Origin: Pseudomonas bijieensis
GTDB taxonomy: Bacteria > Pseudomonadota > Gammaproteobacteria > Pseudomonadales > Pseudomonadaceae
Assembly: GCF_013347965.1 (NCBI RefSeq)
Contig: NZ_CP048810.1
Span: forward strand, 5,951,501 to 6,015,500
DNA length: 64,000 nucleotides
Direction of reading: 5' to 3'
Shown: positions 55,603-64,000 of the stretch, in pieces
How positions within the stretch are numbered: the first letter of the stretch is position 1
Layout of the letters: each line of letters begins with the position of its first letter
Notes under the pieces: generated by a model
The model's database searches: none
Told to the model about the DNA's origin: nothing
Seen by the model: only the letters and a program-made list of their open reading frames with translations
Position numbers and translations under genes: made by a program

Positions 55603-56991
55603 ATGGAATTGAGAATCGACCGACAGGCCCTGGTGCCCGTCGTGCAGCAAATTGTCGACGGGCTGGCGGGCTGGATCCGACAGGATGCGGTGCAACCGGG
55701 GACTCGACTGCCATCCGTCCGCCAACTGGCGCGGCAGAACCTGCTCAGCCAGTCCAGCGTCAATGAAGCGTGCGAACGCCTGGTCGCCCAAGGCCTGTTG
55801 GCGTCCCGCCATGGTTCCAGCTTCTTTGTCGCACCACCCCTTTCCCCCGTGCACGAGCCCACTGACCAGAATCGACAGCCAGATGCGCTTGCCGATGGGG
55901 GCGAAAGCGCGCAACGGGAATTGAAGTTGGGGTGTGGCGGGCTGCCCGAGAGCTGGCGTGAAAGTGATGACCTGGGTTATGCGATCCGTCAGGTCACCCG
56001 TACCGACATGGCGGGGTTGTTCAACTACAGCACGCCGTTAGGGCTGCCCGCCCTGCGCGAGCAACTGTCCAGGCGTCTGAAACAATTCAGTATCGAGGCC
56101 GATAAAAACCTGATCCTGACCACCACCGGGGCGACCCATGGGTTGGACCTCATCGTACGGACACTGTTGCCGCCAGGCTCCTGTGTGGTGGTGGAGAGTC
56201 CCGGCTATTCAAACCTGTTCGACCTGCTCAAGCTGCACAAGATCGACATGATCGAACTGCCCAGGACTCCGCGCGGCCCGGACGTCGATGCGCTGCAAGA
56301 CCTGCTGGCGATGCACCGGCCTACTGCGTTGTTCGTCAACAGTGCCTGCCATAACCCGACCGGTAGCAGCCTGGCTCCGGCCGTCGCTCAACGGCTGCTG
56401 CAACTAACGAAGGAACACGCCGTGCTGGTGATCGAAGACGATGCTTATGGCGACTTCCAGAGCTCGGCACGGACCCGGCTGGCGGCGCTGGATCCCGATG
56501 TGGTCTACGTGGGCAGTTTCTCGAAAACCCTGAGCAGCTCGTTGCGCGTCGGTTTCGTGGTGGCCGGGCCATCCATCATCGCGCGGCTGAGCGAGGTCAA
56601 GGGCATTACCAGCATGGGTGGGTCGCGGTTCTGTGAGTCGGTCCTTGCCTGCCTCCTGGCCAATGGGGCCTATCGCAAGCTGGTCCAGCGCCAGCGCCTG
56701 CGCCTGGGCGCCGATATGGGGGTGTTGTTGCAGGTATTGGAGGACGCCGACTGGGAGGTCTTTGGCAAACCGGCCGGTGGGCTTTTCATCTGGGCAAGAC
56801 CGCCATTGTGTGACTACGCTGGAGTGCAACGCCTGGCCAAGCGGTTCGGCGTGCAGCTGTCTTCGCGTACAGCGTTCAGCCCTTCGGGCGCCGACAGCGA
56901 CTGGCTACGGATCAACGTGGCCTATGCCCGGGACCCCAGAGCGCAGGCATTCTTTCGGGCCGCGGCTCTGGATCGACCTCGAGTGTCCTGA
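55603..56991 (+). CDS. MocR-type regulator (GntR winged helix fused to aminotransferase fold)
   Basis: The 462-residue protein has an N-terminal GntR winged helix (about 1-75: VQPGTRLPSVRQLARQNLLSQSSVNEACERLVAQGLL) joined by a linker to a class I aminotransferase-like domain (100-460) with SACHNPTGSSLAP and the PLP lysine in YVGSFSKTLSSSLRVGFVV. MocR regulators use PLP to sense amines or vitamin B6. No obvious target gene is divergent; the nearest neighbours are an SDR and a chemoreceptor. The ligand is unknown. Confidence 0.9.
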   Translation: MELRIDRQALVPVVQQIVDGLAGWIRQDAVQPGTRLPSVRQLARQNLLSQSSVNEACERLVAQGLLASRHGSSFFVAPPLSPVHEPTDQNRQPDALADGGESAQRELKLGCGGLPESWRESDDLGYAIRQVTRTDMAGLFNYSTPLGLPALREQLSRRLKQFSIEADKNLILTTTGATHGLDLIVRTLLPPGSCVVVESPGYSNLFDLLKLHKIDMIELPRTPRGPDVDALQDLLAMHRPTALFVNSACHNPTGSSLAPAVAQRLLQLTKEHAVLVIEDDAYGDFQSSARTRLAALDPDVVYVGSFSKTLSSSLRVGFVVAGPSIIARLSEVKGITSMGGSRFCESVLACLLANGAYRKLVQRQRLRLGADMGVLLQVLEDADWEVFGKPAGGLFIWARPPLCDYAGVQRLAKRFGVQLSSRTAFSPSGADSDWLRINVAYARDPRAQAFFRAAALDRPRVS

Positions 56992-57101
56992 AAACGACGC
57001 GGCTGTAGCTTTTTGCCATTATTCCGACGCCAGCATCTTGTGTTGCAGGGCGTCTCGTTGCGAATCTGCGATCAACACACACTGGCAGAGGACTGAGCGC
57101 A

Positions 57102-59069
57102 ATGATTTCGGCCGTGCAAGGACGTTTTGCCAACCTGGGTATGGCAAAGAAACTGGGTATCGGGTTTGTCCTGGTGTTGCTGCTGACCGCCGTGGTCGCG
57201 GCCATCGGTGTCTGGTCCCTGCAGACCATCAGTTATCGATTCGACGGCCTGAAACAGATGTCGTCCCTCAACAGCGGATTGCTCAAGGTCCGGCTGCTGG
57301 AGCAGGAATACGCCTCGCGTTCCGACCCCAAGACCGCCGACGCCCTGCGCCAGGGTGTCGATGGGCTGGTGGCCCAGGCGAACGAACTCAAGGTGCAGTC
57401 GGCTGCCAACGTACCAGTGATGAACGACGTGGAGCAGGCGCTGGCCGCGTATCGCAAGGCGTTCGACGAATTTGTCGGGTTGAGCCAGAGCAAGGACCTG
57501 GCGCTGGAAATGGCCAGTTGGTCGGTGTCCAGCGTCGCCAATAACCTGGACGTGTTGCAGGCCGGGCTGGCGGATGACGGCGCCTATACCTTGAAAGACA
57601 CCGAAGGCAAGGAGGGGGCCGAGTTCATCGAGCAGGCCAACCAGGTCAGCGAAGTGTCGCGGTTGATGTTGCAAGCCATGAATGAAGCGCGGGTCCGCTT
57701 GGATCAGAGCCGCAAGGGCAATGTCGAGGGCGCCGGGCAAGGCAGCATCGAGCAGGCCGAGCAGGCGATGAAACTGGCCGAAGCGCTCAAGACCACCGTC
57801 AAGGACCCGGGTTACCAGACCGTTCTGAATGAAGTGGCCGGGCATATTGGCGGTTTCAATGATCAACTGGCCGAATACACCGGTCTGTTGGCAAAGGAAA
57901 AAGTCGTCTACCAGCAACTGCACGAGCGCGCCGCCCAGGTGGTGGAGCGGGTGGACCAGGCCTTCAGTGCCGAAGACCATGCCATGCAGGCCGAACTGAA
58001 GAAAAACTCGCTGCTGATCATCGGTTCGTCGGCCTTGGCGTTGCTGGTGGGATTGATCGCGGCGTGGGTCATCACCCGGCTGATCGTGACGCCGTTGCGC
58101 AGTGTCATTCGTGTTGCCCAGCGGATTGCGGCGGGCGACTTGAGCGCCACGGTCGAAGTGACGCGCCGGGACGAAATTGGTCAGTTGATGCAGGCGATGC
58201 AACAGATGGGCGCGGGGCTGAGCAGTATCGTCAGCGGCTTGCAGGCCGGTATCGAGCAGTTGGCCAATTCGGCCCAATCGCTGTCGGCCGTGACTGAACA
58301 GACCAACCTGGAAGTCAGCAGCCAGAAAGAGGAAACCGAGCAGGTCGCTACGGCGATGAACCAGATGACGGCCACAGTGCATGACGTGGCACGCAACGCC
58401 GAAGAAGCGGCCCAAGCGGCCCAGACCGCCGACGACAAGGTCGAAAGCGGTCAGCAGGTGGTGCGTCAGAGCATGGTGCGCATCGAGCAATTGGCCGATT
58501 CGGCCACGTCGGCCAGTTCCAGCATCGAAAGCCTCAGTGCCGAGATCCAGAACATCGGTACGGTGCTGAGCGTGATCAAGAGCGTGGCCGAGCAAACCAA
58601 CCTGTTGGCGCTCAATGCCGCTATCGAGGCAGCCCGGGCCGGGGAACAGGGCAGGGGCTTCGCGGTCGTGGCCGATGAAGTGCGGGCATTGGCCAGGCGC
58701 ACGCAACAGTCCACCGAGGAAATCGAGCGACTGGTGAGCGCCTTGCGCTCAGCGGCCCAGGCTTCCGTGCAGCAGATCCAGAGCAGTGGCGAGTTGGTGA
58801 AAATGGCCGTCAGTGATGCACTGCAGACCGAAAGCGCCTTGGGCAGTATTGCGGCAGCGGTGTCGTTGATCCAGCAGATGAACCAACAGATCGCGGCGGC
58901 GGCCGAGCAGCAGAGTTCGGTGGCCGAAGAGATCAATCGCAGTGTCACCAGCATACGCGCCAGTGCCGATCAATCCTCCCTGGCGATGCGCGGCAATGCC
59001 GCTTCCAGCATCGAGCTGGCGCAGTTGGGGGTTGAGCTCAAGGGGATGGTGGGGCATTTCAAGTTGTAA
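57102..59069 (+). CDS. Methyl-accepting chemotaxis protein
   Basis: This 655-residue receptor has TM1 (about 19-40), a large all-helical periplasmic domain of about 260 residues consistent with an HBM (helical bimodular) sensor, TM2 (about 303-325), HAMP, and a cytoplasmic signalling domain with the hairpin tip [32 protein letters not shown]. It ends without the CheR-tethering pentapeptide. HBM receptors such as McpS of P. putida sense TCA-cycle acids; a ligand assignment here would need testing. A family B REPIN begins four bases after its stop. Confidence 0.9.
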   Translation: MISAVQGRFANLGMAKKLGIGFVLVLLLTAVVAAIGVWSLQTISYRFDGLKQMSSLNSGLLKVRLLEQEYASRSDPKTADALRQGVDGLVAQANELKVQSAANVPVMNDVEQALAAYRKAFDEFVGLSQSKDLALEMASWSVSSVANNLDVLQAGLADDGAYTLKDTEGKEGAEFIEQANQVSEVSRLMLQAMNEARVRLDQSRKGNVEGAGQGSIEQAEQAMKLAEALKTTVKDPGYQTVLNEVAGHIGGFNDQLAEYTGLLAKEKVVYQQLHERAAQVVERVDQAFSAEDHAMQAELKKNSLLIIGSSALALLVGLIAAWVITRLIVTPLRSVIRVAQRIAAGDLSATVEVTRRDEIGQLMQAMQQMGAGLSSIVSGLQAGIEQLANSAQSLSAVTEQTNLEVSSQKEETEQVATAMNQMTATVHDVARNAEEAAQAAQTADDKVESGQQVVRQSMVRIEQLADSATSASSSIESLSAEIQNIGTVLSVIKSVAEQTNLLALNAAIEAARAGEQGRGFAVVADEVRALARRTQQSTEEIERLVSALRSAAQASVQQIQSSGELVKMAVSDALQTESALGSIAAAVSLIQQMNQQIAAAAEQQSSVAEEINRSVTSIRASADQSSLAMRGNAASSIELAQLGVELKGMVGHFKL

Positions 59070-59072
59070 GCC

Positions 59073-59177
59073 GTGGCGAGGGAGCTTGCTCCCGTTTGGG
59101 GGCGAAGCCCCCATCACTAAAGGGCTAGCGCGCCCGAAGCGCCGGACCGGCCCAGCGGGAGCAAGCTCCCTCGCCAC
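59073..59177. repeat. REPIN, family B
   Basis: GTGGCGAGGGAGCTTGCTCCCG at the left faces its inverted copy at the right, with GGGGGCGAAGCCCCC hairpin in the centre. It separates the convergent chemoreceptor gene and the gene at 59205. Confidence 0.87.
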
Positions 59178-59204
59178 AAGGGAACCCGATCCGGCCCTCC
59201 AACC

Positions 59205-59975
59205 TCAGTCGTAGACTTTTTTCTTCTTCCACTCGTCGTTTATTTCGTCGTCCTTCAAACCTTCGGTCAACTGGTTGACCTCGCCTTCGACCGGCTGGGT
59301 GCTGGCCAGGACCTGGGCATTGGCCCGGGCCAGGAGTTTCTCCAGGTAGGCCAGTTGTTCGGCGTAGACCTGGGGTTCCTGTTGCTTGCGCAGGTACTGC
59401 ACGCCGCGCTCGAAGGCCAGGCGGGCCTGTCCAGGCTGTTCTTGCTGCAGGGCTTGCTGGCCGAGGTTGTTGAAGAACTCGATGTGCAGCAGCACCAGGA
59501 TATGTCGGACTTCGCGAATCCAGCGCTTGGCTTCGTTAGGCGGCAGGAAACCATCCTGGGCGGCGCGGGTGATCTGGCCGTGCAAGGCCTCGAGCAGGAA
59601 ACGTACGTCCTTGGCCTTGGCTTCGGTCTGGATCGGCGCCGGCGGATTGTTCACCGGGATCGATTCACCCTGGGCGGCCAGTGCACTCAGCTCGTCCAGG
59701 CGTGCCTTGACTGCGGAATTGGTTTTATCCAGGTTCAGCAGGCGCTGGCAGACATTCATCTCAAGGCGCGTCATCAACAACTTCAGGGCCGGCGTCATCA
59801 ACTGCCCGGGGAAGGTTTCGGTGAGTTCGCCGCAGCGACGCATCCGGTCGTTGAGTTCTACCTTGGTGCGGGCCTTTTCCAGCTTGTTGTTCTCCACCAC
59901 GTGGTTCATGTAGCCAATGGCGATCAACAGGGCGATCCCGGCTACGACGAGCAGGGTGATCATGAGTGGTGTCAC
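59205..59975 (-). CDS. Membrane-anchored protein of unknown function
   Basis: I do not recognise a named family. The 256-residue protein has one N-terminal transmembrane anchor (about residues 4-24) followed by a soluble helical region rich in Leu, Gln and Glu, probably tetratricopeptide-like or coiled (for example the segment from about residue 160, LLHIEFFNNLGQQALQQEQP ... RLAFERGVQYLRKQQEP). The tail is very charged and lysine-rich. I accept GTG 59975 because AGAGGT lies 8 bases upstream; ATG 59963 is an alternative four codons later. Confidence 0.72.
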   Translation of the reverse strand: MTPLMITLLVVAGIALLIAIGYMNHVVENNKLEKARTKVELNDRMRRCGELTETFPGQLMTPALKLLMTRLEMNVCQRLLNLDKTNSAVKARLDELSALAAQGESIPVNNPPAPIQTEAKAKDVRFLLEALHGQITRAAQDGFLPPNEAKRWIREVRHILVLLHIEFFNNLGQQALQQEQPGQARLAFERGVQYLRKQQEPQVYAEQLAYLEKLLARANAQVLASTQPVEGEVNQLTEGLKDDEINDEWKKKKVYD

Positions 59976-60245
59976 CGGTAAGACCTCTTTATTAGGGTAC
60001 GCATGTCATGAGTGTAGTGGCTTGGCTTTTAAGCGCATAGGCCCGAGCGACGCGATTAGACGGGCGTCGTGCTGTTTATAGGAAGCACAACCGGGTGGGT
60101 GCACATTGCCATCATTTGCCGGGCGCGACTATAGCGCCCCGGCGGGTGACAGAATATAGGCGCCAGAGACTGGACAAGCAAAATGTCCGGATACGTCCCT
60201 TAAACAGGGCGAAGTCATTGATTTAAATAAATTTATATCTGGGGG

Positions 60246-60274
60246 TTGACGACCCTTCAATCCATCCATAGAAT
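60246..60274 (+). promoter_or_regulatory. Promoter of the tRNA cluster
   Basis: TTGACG and TAGAAT are separated by 17 bases and followed by a GC-rich discriminator (GCGCGCC), typical of stringently controlled stable-RNA promoters. It lies 62 bases upstream of the first tRNA. The rest of the 59976-60336 gap shows no gene. Confidence 0.8.
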
Positions 60275-60336
60275 GCGCGCCACTTACAGCGTAAAGCACT
60301 CAGCCAAACGCTGTAAGCAGTGAATGTTGTACGTGT

Positions 60337-60412
60337 GTCCCCTTCGTCTAGTGGCCTAGGACACCGCCCTTTCACGGCGGTAACAGGGGTTCGAGTCCCC
60401 TAGGGGACGCCA
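60337..60412 (+). tRNA. tRNA-Glu (anticodon TTC), copy 1
   Basis: The 76-base cloverleaf has the acceptor stem GTCCCCT/AGGGGAC, anticodon loop CTTTCAC (anticodon TTC), T-loop GGTTCGAGTCC and encoded CCA. Confidence 0.97.
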
Positions 60413-60414
60413 AT

Positions 60415-60490
<76 letters not shown>

Positions 60491-60594
60491 ATTTTAAACA
60501 GCGTTGCTTTCGGGCAAAGCTGAGTGAAACCAGAACCAACTCTTCGGAGGCGGATCTGGGCACTGGAACACACACCATGTGTTCCGGGCAGCGT

Positions 60595-60670
60595 GTCCCC
60601 TTCGTCTAGTGGCCTAGGACACCGCCCTTTCACGGCGGTAACAGGGGTTCGAGTCCCCTAGGGGACGCCA
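60595..60670 (+). tRNA. tRNA-Glu (anticodon TTC), copy 2
   Basis: This appears identical to the copy at 60337-60412. The 104-base spacer before it has no promoter of note, so all four tRNAs are probably one transcript. Confidence 0.97.
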
Positions 60671-60673
60671 TTT

Positions 60674-60749
<76 letters not shown>

Positions 60750-60754
60750 AATTC

Positions 60755-60787
60755 AAAAAAACGCCGCTCATCGAGCGGCGTTTTTTT
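60755..60787 (+). terminator. Terminator of the tRNA cluster
   Basis: AAAAAAACGCCGCT pairs with AGCGGCGTTTTTTT over a 5-base loop. Confidence 0.95.
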
Positions 60788-60999
60788 ATGCGCGTGAAAA
60801 AGCCATTTCCGCGCTCACGTGCCTTTAGCCAGTGATTTTCGCTGTCTGAGGGGGGCTGTGGTGCTTTTCCTTAATAATGAAGGTAAAGCGCGAGTACTTC
60901 ATACAAAACTTAAGGCAAAACCTTTAGGAAGATTAATAGTTCATTCCTAAAAAAAAGCGCTTCTCCTAACCTTCCAGTACCCATTCTGGAGGTGCACTT

Positions 61000-61632
61000 A
61001 TGCTGATTTTTGTTAAATCGATGGTCATTGGGCTTTGCATTGCAGCCCCCGTGGGACCCATTGGGCTGTTGTGCATACAGAGAAGTCTCATGCTTGGATG
61101 GCGAGCCGGTTTCGCGACGGGATTGGGGGCGGCCACCGCCGATTCGATCTATGGATTCATCGGCGCCCTGGGTATCACGGCCATCATTGCGACGCTCATC
61201 AGTTTTAAACCTTGGTTGTGTATCGTTGGTGGGCTGTTCCTCGCCTACATCGGCTATCAAACAATACGGTCGAAAGGTGGCGCGACCGCCATGGCGGGTG
61301 AGCGGGCCAATATGTTCAAGGCCTACTCGACCACGCTGTTCCTGACCCTGTCGAACCCCATGACCATCTTGTCGTTCATCGCGATATTTGCCGCGTTGAG
61401 TGACGGCATGGCCAGTGATCAGGGCAGCCAGTACTCCGTGCTGCCGATGGTGGCAGGTATATTCCTCGGCTCGGCTGCCTGGTGGTTGGGGTTGAGCGGG
61501 TTCTCCTCCATTTTCAAGGCGCGGATTGCTCAATCAAAGCTAAGGTTGATCAACTATCTTTCAGGGGCAACCATCACCATCCTCGGGGCCTACCAGGTGG
61601 CCACCGGCGTCATGTTGGCCACAGGAACCTGA
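61000..61632 (+). CDS. LysE-family amino acid exporter
   Basis: This 210-residue inner-membrane exporter has about six transmembrane helices and the LysE/RhtB signature in IAAPVGPIGLLCIQRSLMLGWRAGFATGLGAATADSIYG, with SNPMTILSFIAIFAAL at the middle helix. LysE/RhtB members expel amino acids, homoserine lactones or amino-acid toxins. It converges with two PLP-enzyme genes, so it may export their product or protect from it. GC content looks lower than in the rest of the window. AGGTGC precedes the ATG. Confidence 0.88.
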   Translation: MLIFVKSMVIGLCIAAPVGPIGLLCIQRSLMLGWRAGFATGLGAATADSIYGFIGALGITAIIATLISFKPWLCIVGGLFLAYIGYQTIRSKGGATAMAGERANMFKAYSTTLFLTLSNPMTILSFIAIFAALSDGMASDQGSQYSVLPMVAGIFLGSAAWWLGLSGFSSIFKARIAQSKLRLINYLSGATITILGAYQVATGVMLATGT

Positions 61633-61645
61633 ATCGGGAGAGTCA

Positions 61646-61682
61646 CAAGGCTTATCCCTCGCCGAGCGATGTATAAGCCTTG
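61646..61682. terminator. Hairpin between the convergent LysE and aminotransferase genes
   Basis: CAAGGCTTAT pairs perfectly with ATAAGCCTTG over a 17-base loop, in the middle of a 66-base gap between stop codons. Long loop and no T run make it a weaker terminator candidate for both strands. Confidence 0.6.
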
Positions 61683-61698
61683 GTATCCGTAGGACGTT

Positions 61699-62955
61699 TT
61701 ATTGCAGCCTGAACTCGACGTATGCCTTGAAACGGCTTATCGCTTGGGTGATTTCTGAGGTTGTTGCATTGCTGAACGACAGCCTGACCTGGGTGGCAGC
61801 CTCATTCATCAGCGAAAACAAGGTGGTGGGAAATACAATCACCTTGAACAGCTTGGCGCATTCGCGCATTTCAGAGTATCCAAAGACGAAAGGCAGTTGC
61901 ACATTGACGAAGAAGCCACCTGCCGGATGATTCCAGCTGACCGTTCTTTGGGCGCCGACCTTGAGTGGGAATTCCCGCTCAAGGCATTCAAGCATGTGGT
62001 TTCTTTTCTTCGTATAAGACAACACCCTGGGGTGGTTCAGCCCTTTCAACGAGTAGTCGTTCTCGATCAGCAAGCCAGCAACGACCGCTTGGCACAGGGC
62101 AGGGGTGTTGACGGTGATCAAGCTTTTGGCCTTGCACAATCGGCCGCTGAAGGACATGACCCCAGGGCCCTCTGGGGCGACCACATAGCCCATGCGCAAG
62201 CCCGGAAAAATCGACTTGGCAAAGGAGCCCAGCAAGAACACCCGACTGCTGTCGATGGACTTCATGGACGCAATGGCATCACCTTCGTACCTGAAGTAGC
62301 GGTAGGCCGTGTCTTCAAGGATGAAAAAGTTCTTTTCACTGGCCAAGGAAAGCATGGCGCTCCTGGCGTGGCAGGAAAGGCTGTCGGCGGTCGGATTGCT
62401 GAAGTCTGGGACGGCATAGAGTGCTTTGGTTTTTTCCCCTCGGGATTCAAGGTTTTCAACGATCTTGCGCAGGGCGCTCGGATCGAGAAAAGTCGCCATG
62501 GGGACGGGGACTATTTTTATGCCCAGCAGTTTTGCGATACCCGTGATCCCGGAAAACACCGGGTCAGGCACTAACAAAACACCGCCGCCTTCAAAGATGG
62601 ACAGGAGCGTCAAGGTGCAGGCTTCCTGGAAACCCATGCACACCACAATGCTTTCAGGGTTGGAAACGGTTATCCCTTCATCCACCCGCAAATAGGTGGC
62701 GATTATTTCATTGATGATTCCAGAGGTTTTTCCATATTGGCAAAGCAGCGTCGCCAGCGAATGCTCGGTGCCGGCAACGTGGTGTTTATATCGGGCCAGG
62801 CCCCTGTCGATGAGCGAAGGGTCGCACTGCTTATCATCAGGGCGACCGGAGGCCAATGAAATGGCCGCTGGGTTTTCTTGGGCGATGGAGTTTAGAAGGT
62901 GGATGACGTTCAGGATGGGGTCTTCGAATATCGTGTTTTCGAATGCGCTGGACAC
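61699..62955 (-). CDS. PLP-dependent class I aminotransferase (no regulator domain)
   Basis: The 418-residue enzyme has the fold type I core: SLASGRPDD, CMGFQEACTLTLLSIFEGGGVLLVPDPVFSG, YAVPDFSNPTADSL (asparagine for PLP), the ILEDTAYRYFRYEGD aspartate and the PLP lysine in LLGSFAKSIFPGLRMGYVV. It resembles the catalytic half of MocR proteins and 2-aminoadipate-type aminotransferases but lacks the winged helix. I chose GTG 62955 because GGAG lies 8 bases upstream; the longer frame runs back into the neighbouring gene. It follows the sulfur-type PLP gene on the same strand, with a terminator-like hairpin between. Confidence 0.85.
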   Translation of the reverse strand: MSSAFENTIFEDPILNVIHLLNSIAQENPAAISLASGRPDDKQCDPSLIDRGLARYKHHVAGTEHSLATLLCQYGKTSGIINEIIATYLRVDEGITVSNPESIVVCMGFQEACTLTLLSIFEGGGVLLVPDPVFSGITGIAKLLGIKIVPVPMATFLDPSALRKIVENLESRGEKTKALYAVPDFSNPTADSLSCHARSAMLSLASEKNFFILEDTAYRYFRYEGDAIASMKSIDSSRVFLLGSFAKSIFPGLRMGYVVAPEGPGVMSFSGRLCKAKSLITVNTPALCQAVVAGLLIENDYSLKGLNHPRVLSYTKKRNHMLECLEREFPLKVGAQRTVSWNHPAGGFFVNVQLPFVFGYSEMRECAKLFKVIVFPTTLFSLMNEAATQVRLSFSNATTSEITQAISRFKAYVEFRLQ

Positions 62956-62969
62956 TTTCGTTTCTCCAT

Positions 62970-63002
62970 AAAAAAGCAACGAGCCATCGAAGGCCCGTTG
63001 CT
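62970..63002 (-). terminator. Terminator or attenuator between the two PLP genes
   Basis: On the minus strand AGCAACGGGCC pairs with GGCTCGTTGCT (one mismatch) and runs into TTTTTT, 15 bases upstream of the aminotransferase start. It would end the upstream transcript or set a lower level of the downstream gene. Confidence 0.8.
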
Positions 63003-63017
63003 CATGATCAACACTCG

Positions 63018-64000
63018 CTAGGCCGGATCGACAGAGCTTTCTTGATCGATCTTGTGCTCCATGGCTTCGAATGCTTGCAGCAGGTCCTCCTTGAGGTCTT
63101 CCAGGTCCTCCAGGCCAAAGCACAATCGGACCAGGCCTTTCTCGATGCCCATGTCCGCTTTTTCCTGGTCCGTCATCGAGGCATGGCTGCCACTGAAGGG
63201 CTGGGCGACCATCGACGTCACGCAAGCCATTCCCGTGCCCGTGCCGAACCATTTGAGCGCGCTGGTGAATGTTTTGTAGAAGGGAACCAGATCGGGCCGA
63301 ATATCAACAAACACGATGCCGCCATAACCGGTTAATTGTTTGCCATCGATTCGTGGGTAATAGACATGCTCAATAAAAGGCAGCTCGCGCAGATAGTTGA
63401 GCATGCTTGCTGTGGTCTGGCTGTGTTTCTCCATGCGCAGGTTGAACGTCTGCATGCTTCTGCGCAGCAACCATGCGCTATTGGGGGTTAATATCGTGCC
63501 CGAATAAAAGCGACCCTCAAGGAGACGGTTATAGATCGTCTGATTGTTGACCAGAACCAGGCCGCCCATGACATCGCTGTGTCCAGAGAAGTATTTGGTT
63601 GCGCTGTACAGTGAGATGTCGGCGCCAAAGTTCAACGGTTTCTGGAAGATCGGCGTGGCCCAGGTGTTGTCAACGACCACCAGCGCCTGGGGGTTGTTTT
63701 GCTTGACGGCCCTGCTGACCCCATGAATATCAATGTCCTTCAGGAAAGGGTTGGTCGGTGTTTCGAAAATGACCATGTCGACGTTCGCCGGCAAGGCCTT
63801 CAGCCCCTCTTGTGTGGTGAGATCCAGAATCGTCAGGTGCGCGCCGATGCGGGCCGCATACCGCTGGAACAATTTATAAGAGCAGCCATAGATGTATTTG
63901 TTGATGACCAGCGAAGCACCCGGTTTCAACAGTTCCAACACCATGTAGATGGCGCTCATCCCGGTGCTGTAGGCCAGGGCATATTCGCTGCCCTCCAAGG
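63018..64000 (-). CDS. Cys/Met-metabolism PLP enzyme (cystathionine gamma-lyase/synthase-like), 5' end outside window
   Basis: The visible 327 or so residues lack the start, which lies beyond the window edge. The fold type I family of cystathionine gamma-synthase, gamma-lyase and methionine gamma-lyase is clear: YSTGMSAIYMVLELLKPG, IYGCSYKLFQRY, FETPTNPFLKDIDI, VVVDNTWATPIFQ, the PLP lysine in SATKYFSGHSDVMGG, and the C-terminal RLCFGLEDLEDLKEDL. These enzymes carry out beta- or gamma-elimination or replacement on amino acids such as O-acyl-homoserine. Which reaction applies cannot be told here. It precedes the aminotransferase gene and neighbours a LysE exporter. Confidence 0.88.
   Translation of the reverse strand, partial: LEGSEYALAYSTGMSAIYMVLELLKPGASLVINKYIYGCSYKLFQRYAARIGAHLTILDLTTQEGLKALPANVDMVIFETPTNPFLKDIDIHGVSRAVKQNNPQALVVVDNTWATPIFQKPLNFGADISLYSATKYFSGHSDVMGGLVLVNNQTIYNRLLEGRFYSGTILTPNSAWLLRRSMQTFNLRMEKHSQTTASMLNYLRELPFIEHVYYPRIDGKQLTGYGGIVFVDIRPDLVPFYKTFTSALKWFGTGTGMACVTSMVAQPFSGSHASMTDQEKADMGIEKGLVRLCFGLEDLEDLKEDLLQAFEAMEHKIDQESSVDPA

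Noticed and set aside
61699..63252. The 517-codon form of the aminotransferase
   Set aside because: The first 99 codons lie inside the preceding gene and the terminator hairpin; the GTG at 62955 with GGAG upstream gives the proper start.

Overview
The window reads as chromosome of a Pseudomonas of the P. fluorescens group. The evidence is GC-rich coding with strong third-position GC, a gltA / sdhCDAB-sucAB-lpdG-sucCD block, a fabA-fabB pair beside a hybrid kinase and gpsA (the order seen around PA1609-PA1614 in P. aeruginosa), and many copies of the pseudomonad REP sequence beginning GTGGGAGCGAGC. The species cannot be named from this sequence alone. Coding is dense and mostly housekeeping. 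No prophage, CRISPR array or classical insertion sequence is visible.

Layout. 1-4.5 kb: glyoxylate assimilation operon gcl-hyi-glxR (minus), divergent from a GlcG/HbpS-like gene, with two TTGTATACAA palindromes between them. 4.5-5.3 kb: a REP-associated tyrosine transposase (RAYT) bracketed by REPs. 5.3-10.5 kb: a RutR-like TetR regulator, a DUF808 membrane protein, an alpha/beta hydrolase with an MlaA-family protein, and a solitary quaternary-amine binding protein. 10.7-12.8 kb: acetate uptake (yjcH-actP). 13-26 kb: the TCA block, with gltA and sdhC divergent from recognisable sigma70 promoters and conspicuous stem-loops in the sdhB-sucA, sucB-lpdG and lpdG-sucC gaps. 26-35.7 kb: a BrnQ-type transporter, DUF599, a small lipoprotein, tandem thioesterases, htpG with a sigma32-like promoter, a dienelactone hydrolase family protein, pirin, a secreted amidohydrolase and DUF3859. 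35.9-42.9 kb: fabB-fabA, then a tightly coupled minus-strand trio: TonB-dependent receptor, periplasmic binding protein, hybrid histidine kinase. 43-49.4 kb: gpsA, DUF4389, sixA, hotdog thioesterase, two hydrolases, DUF4892, AI-2E family permease. 49.5-57 kb: EF-hand protein, OmpR/EnvZ-type two-component system, pyrF, oxidoreductase, SDR, MocR regulator. 57.1-60 kb: a chemoreceptor and an unknown membrane-anchored protein. 60.3-60.8 kb: two tandem tRNA-Glu/tRNA-Gly pairs. 61-64 kb: a LysE exporter with two PLP enzymes, one cut by the window end, with apparently lower GC.

The genes most worth follow-up are the receptor/binding-protein/kinase operon (37.9-42.9 kb), which looks like a sensing chain from the outer membrane inward; the LysE plus PLP-enzyme group beside the tRNA cluster, which could make and export an unusual amino acid; and the RAYT with its REP arrangement, including a nested REPIN and a REP that supplies a gene's stop codon. 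All functional calls come from motif recognition and context; no database search was run.
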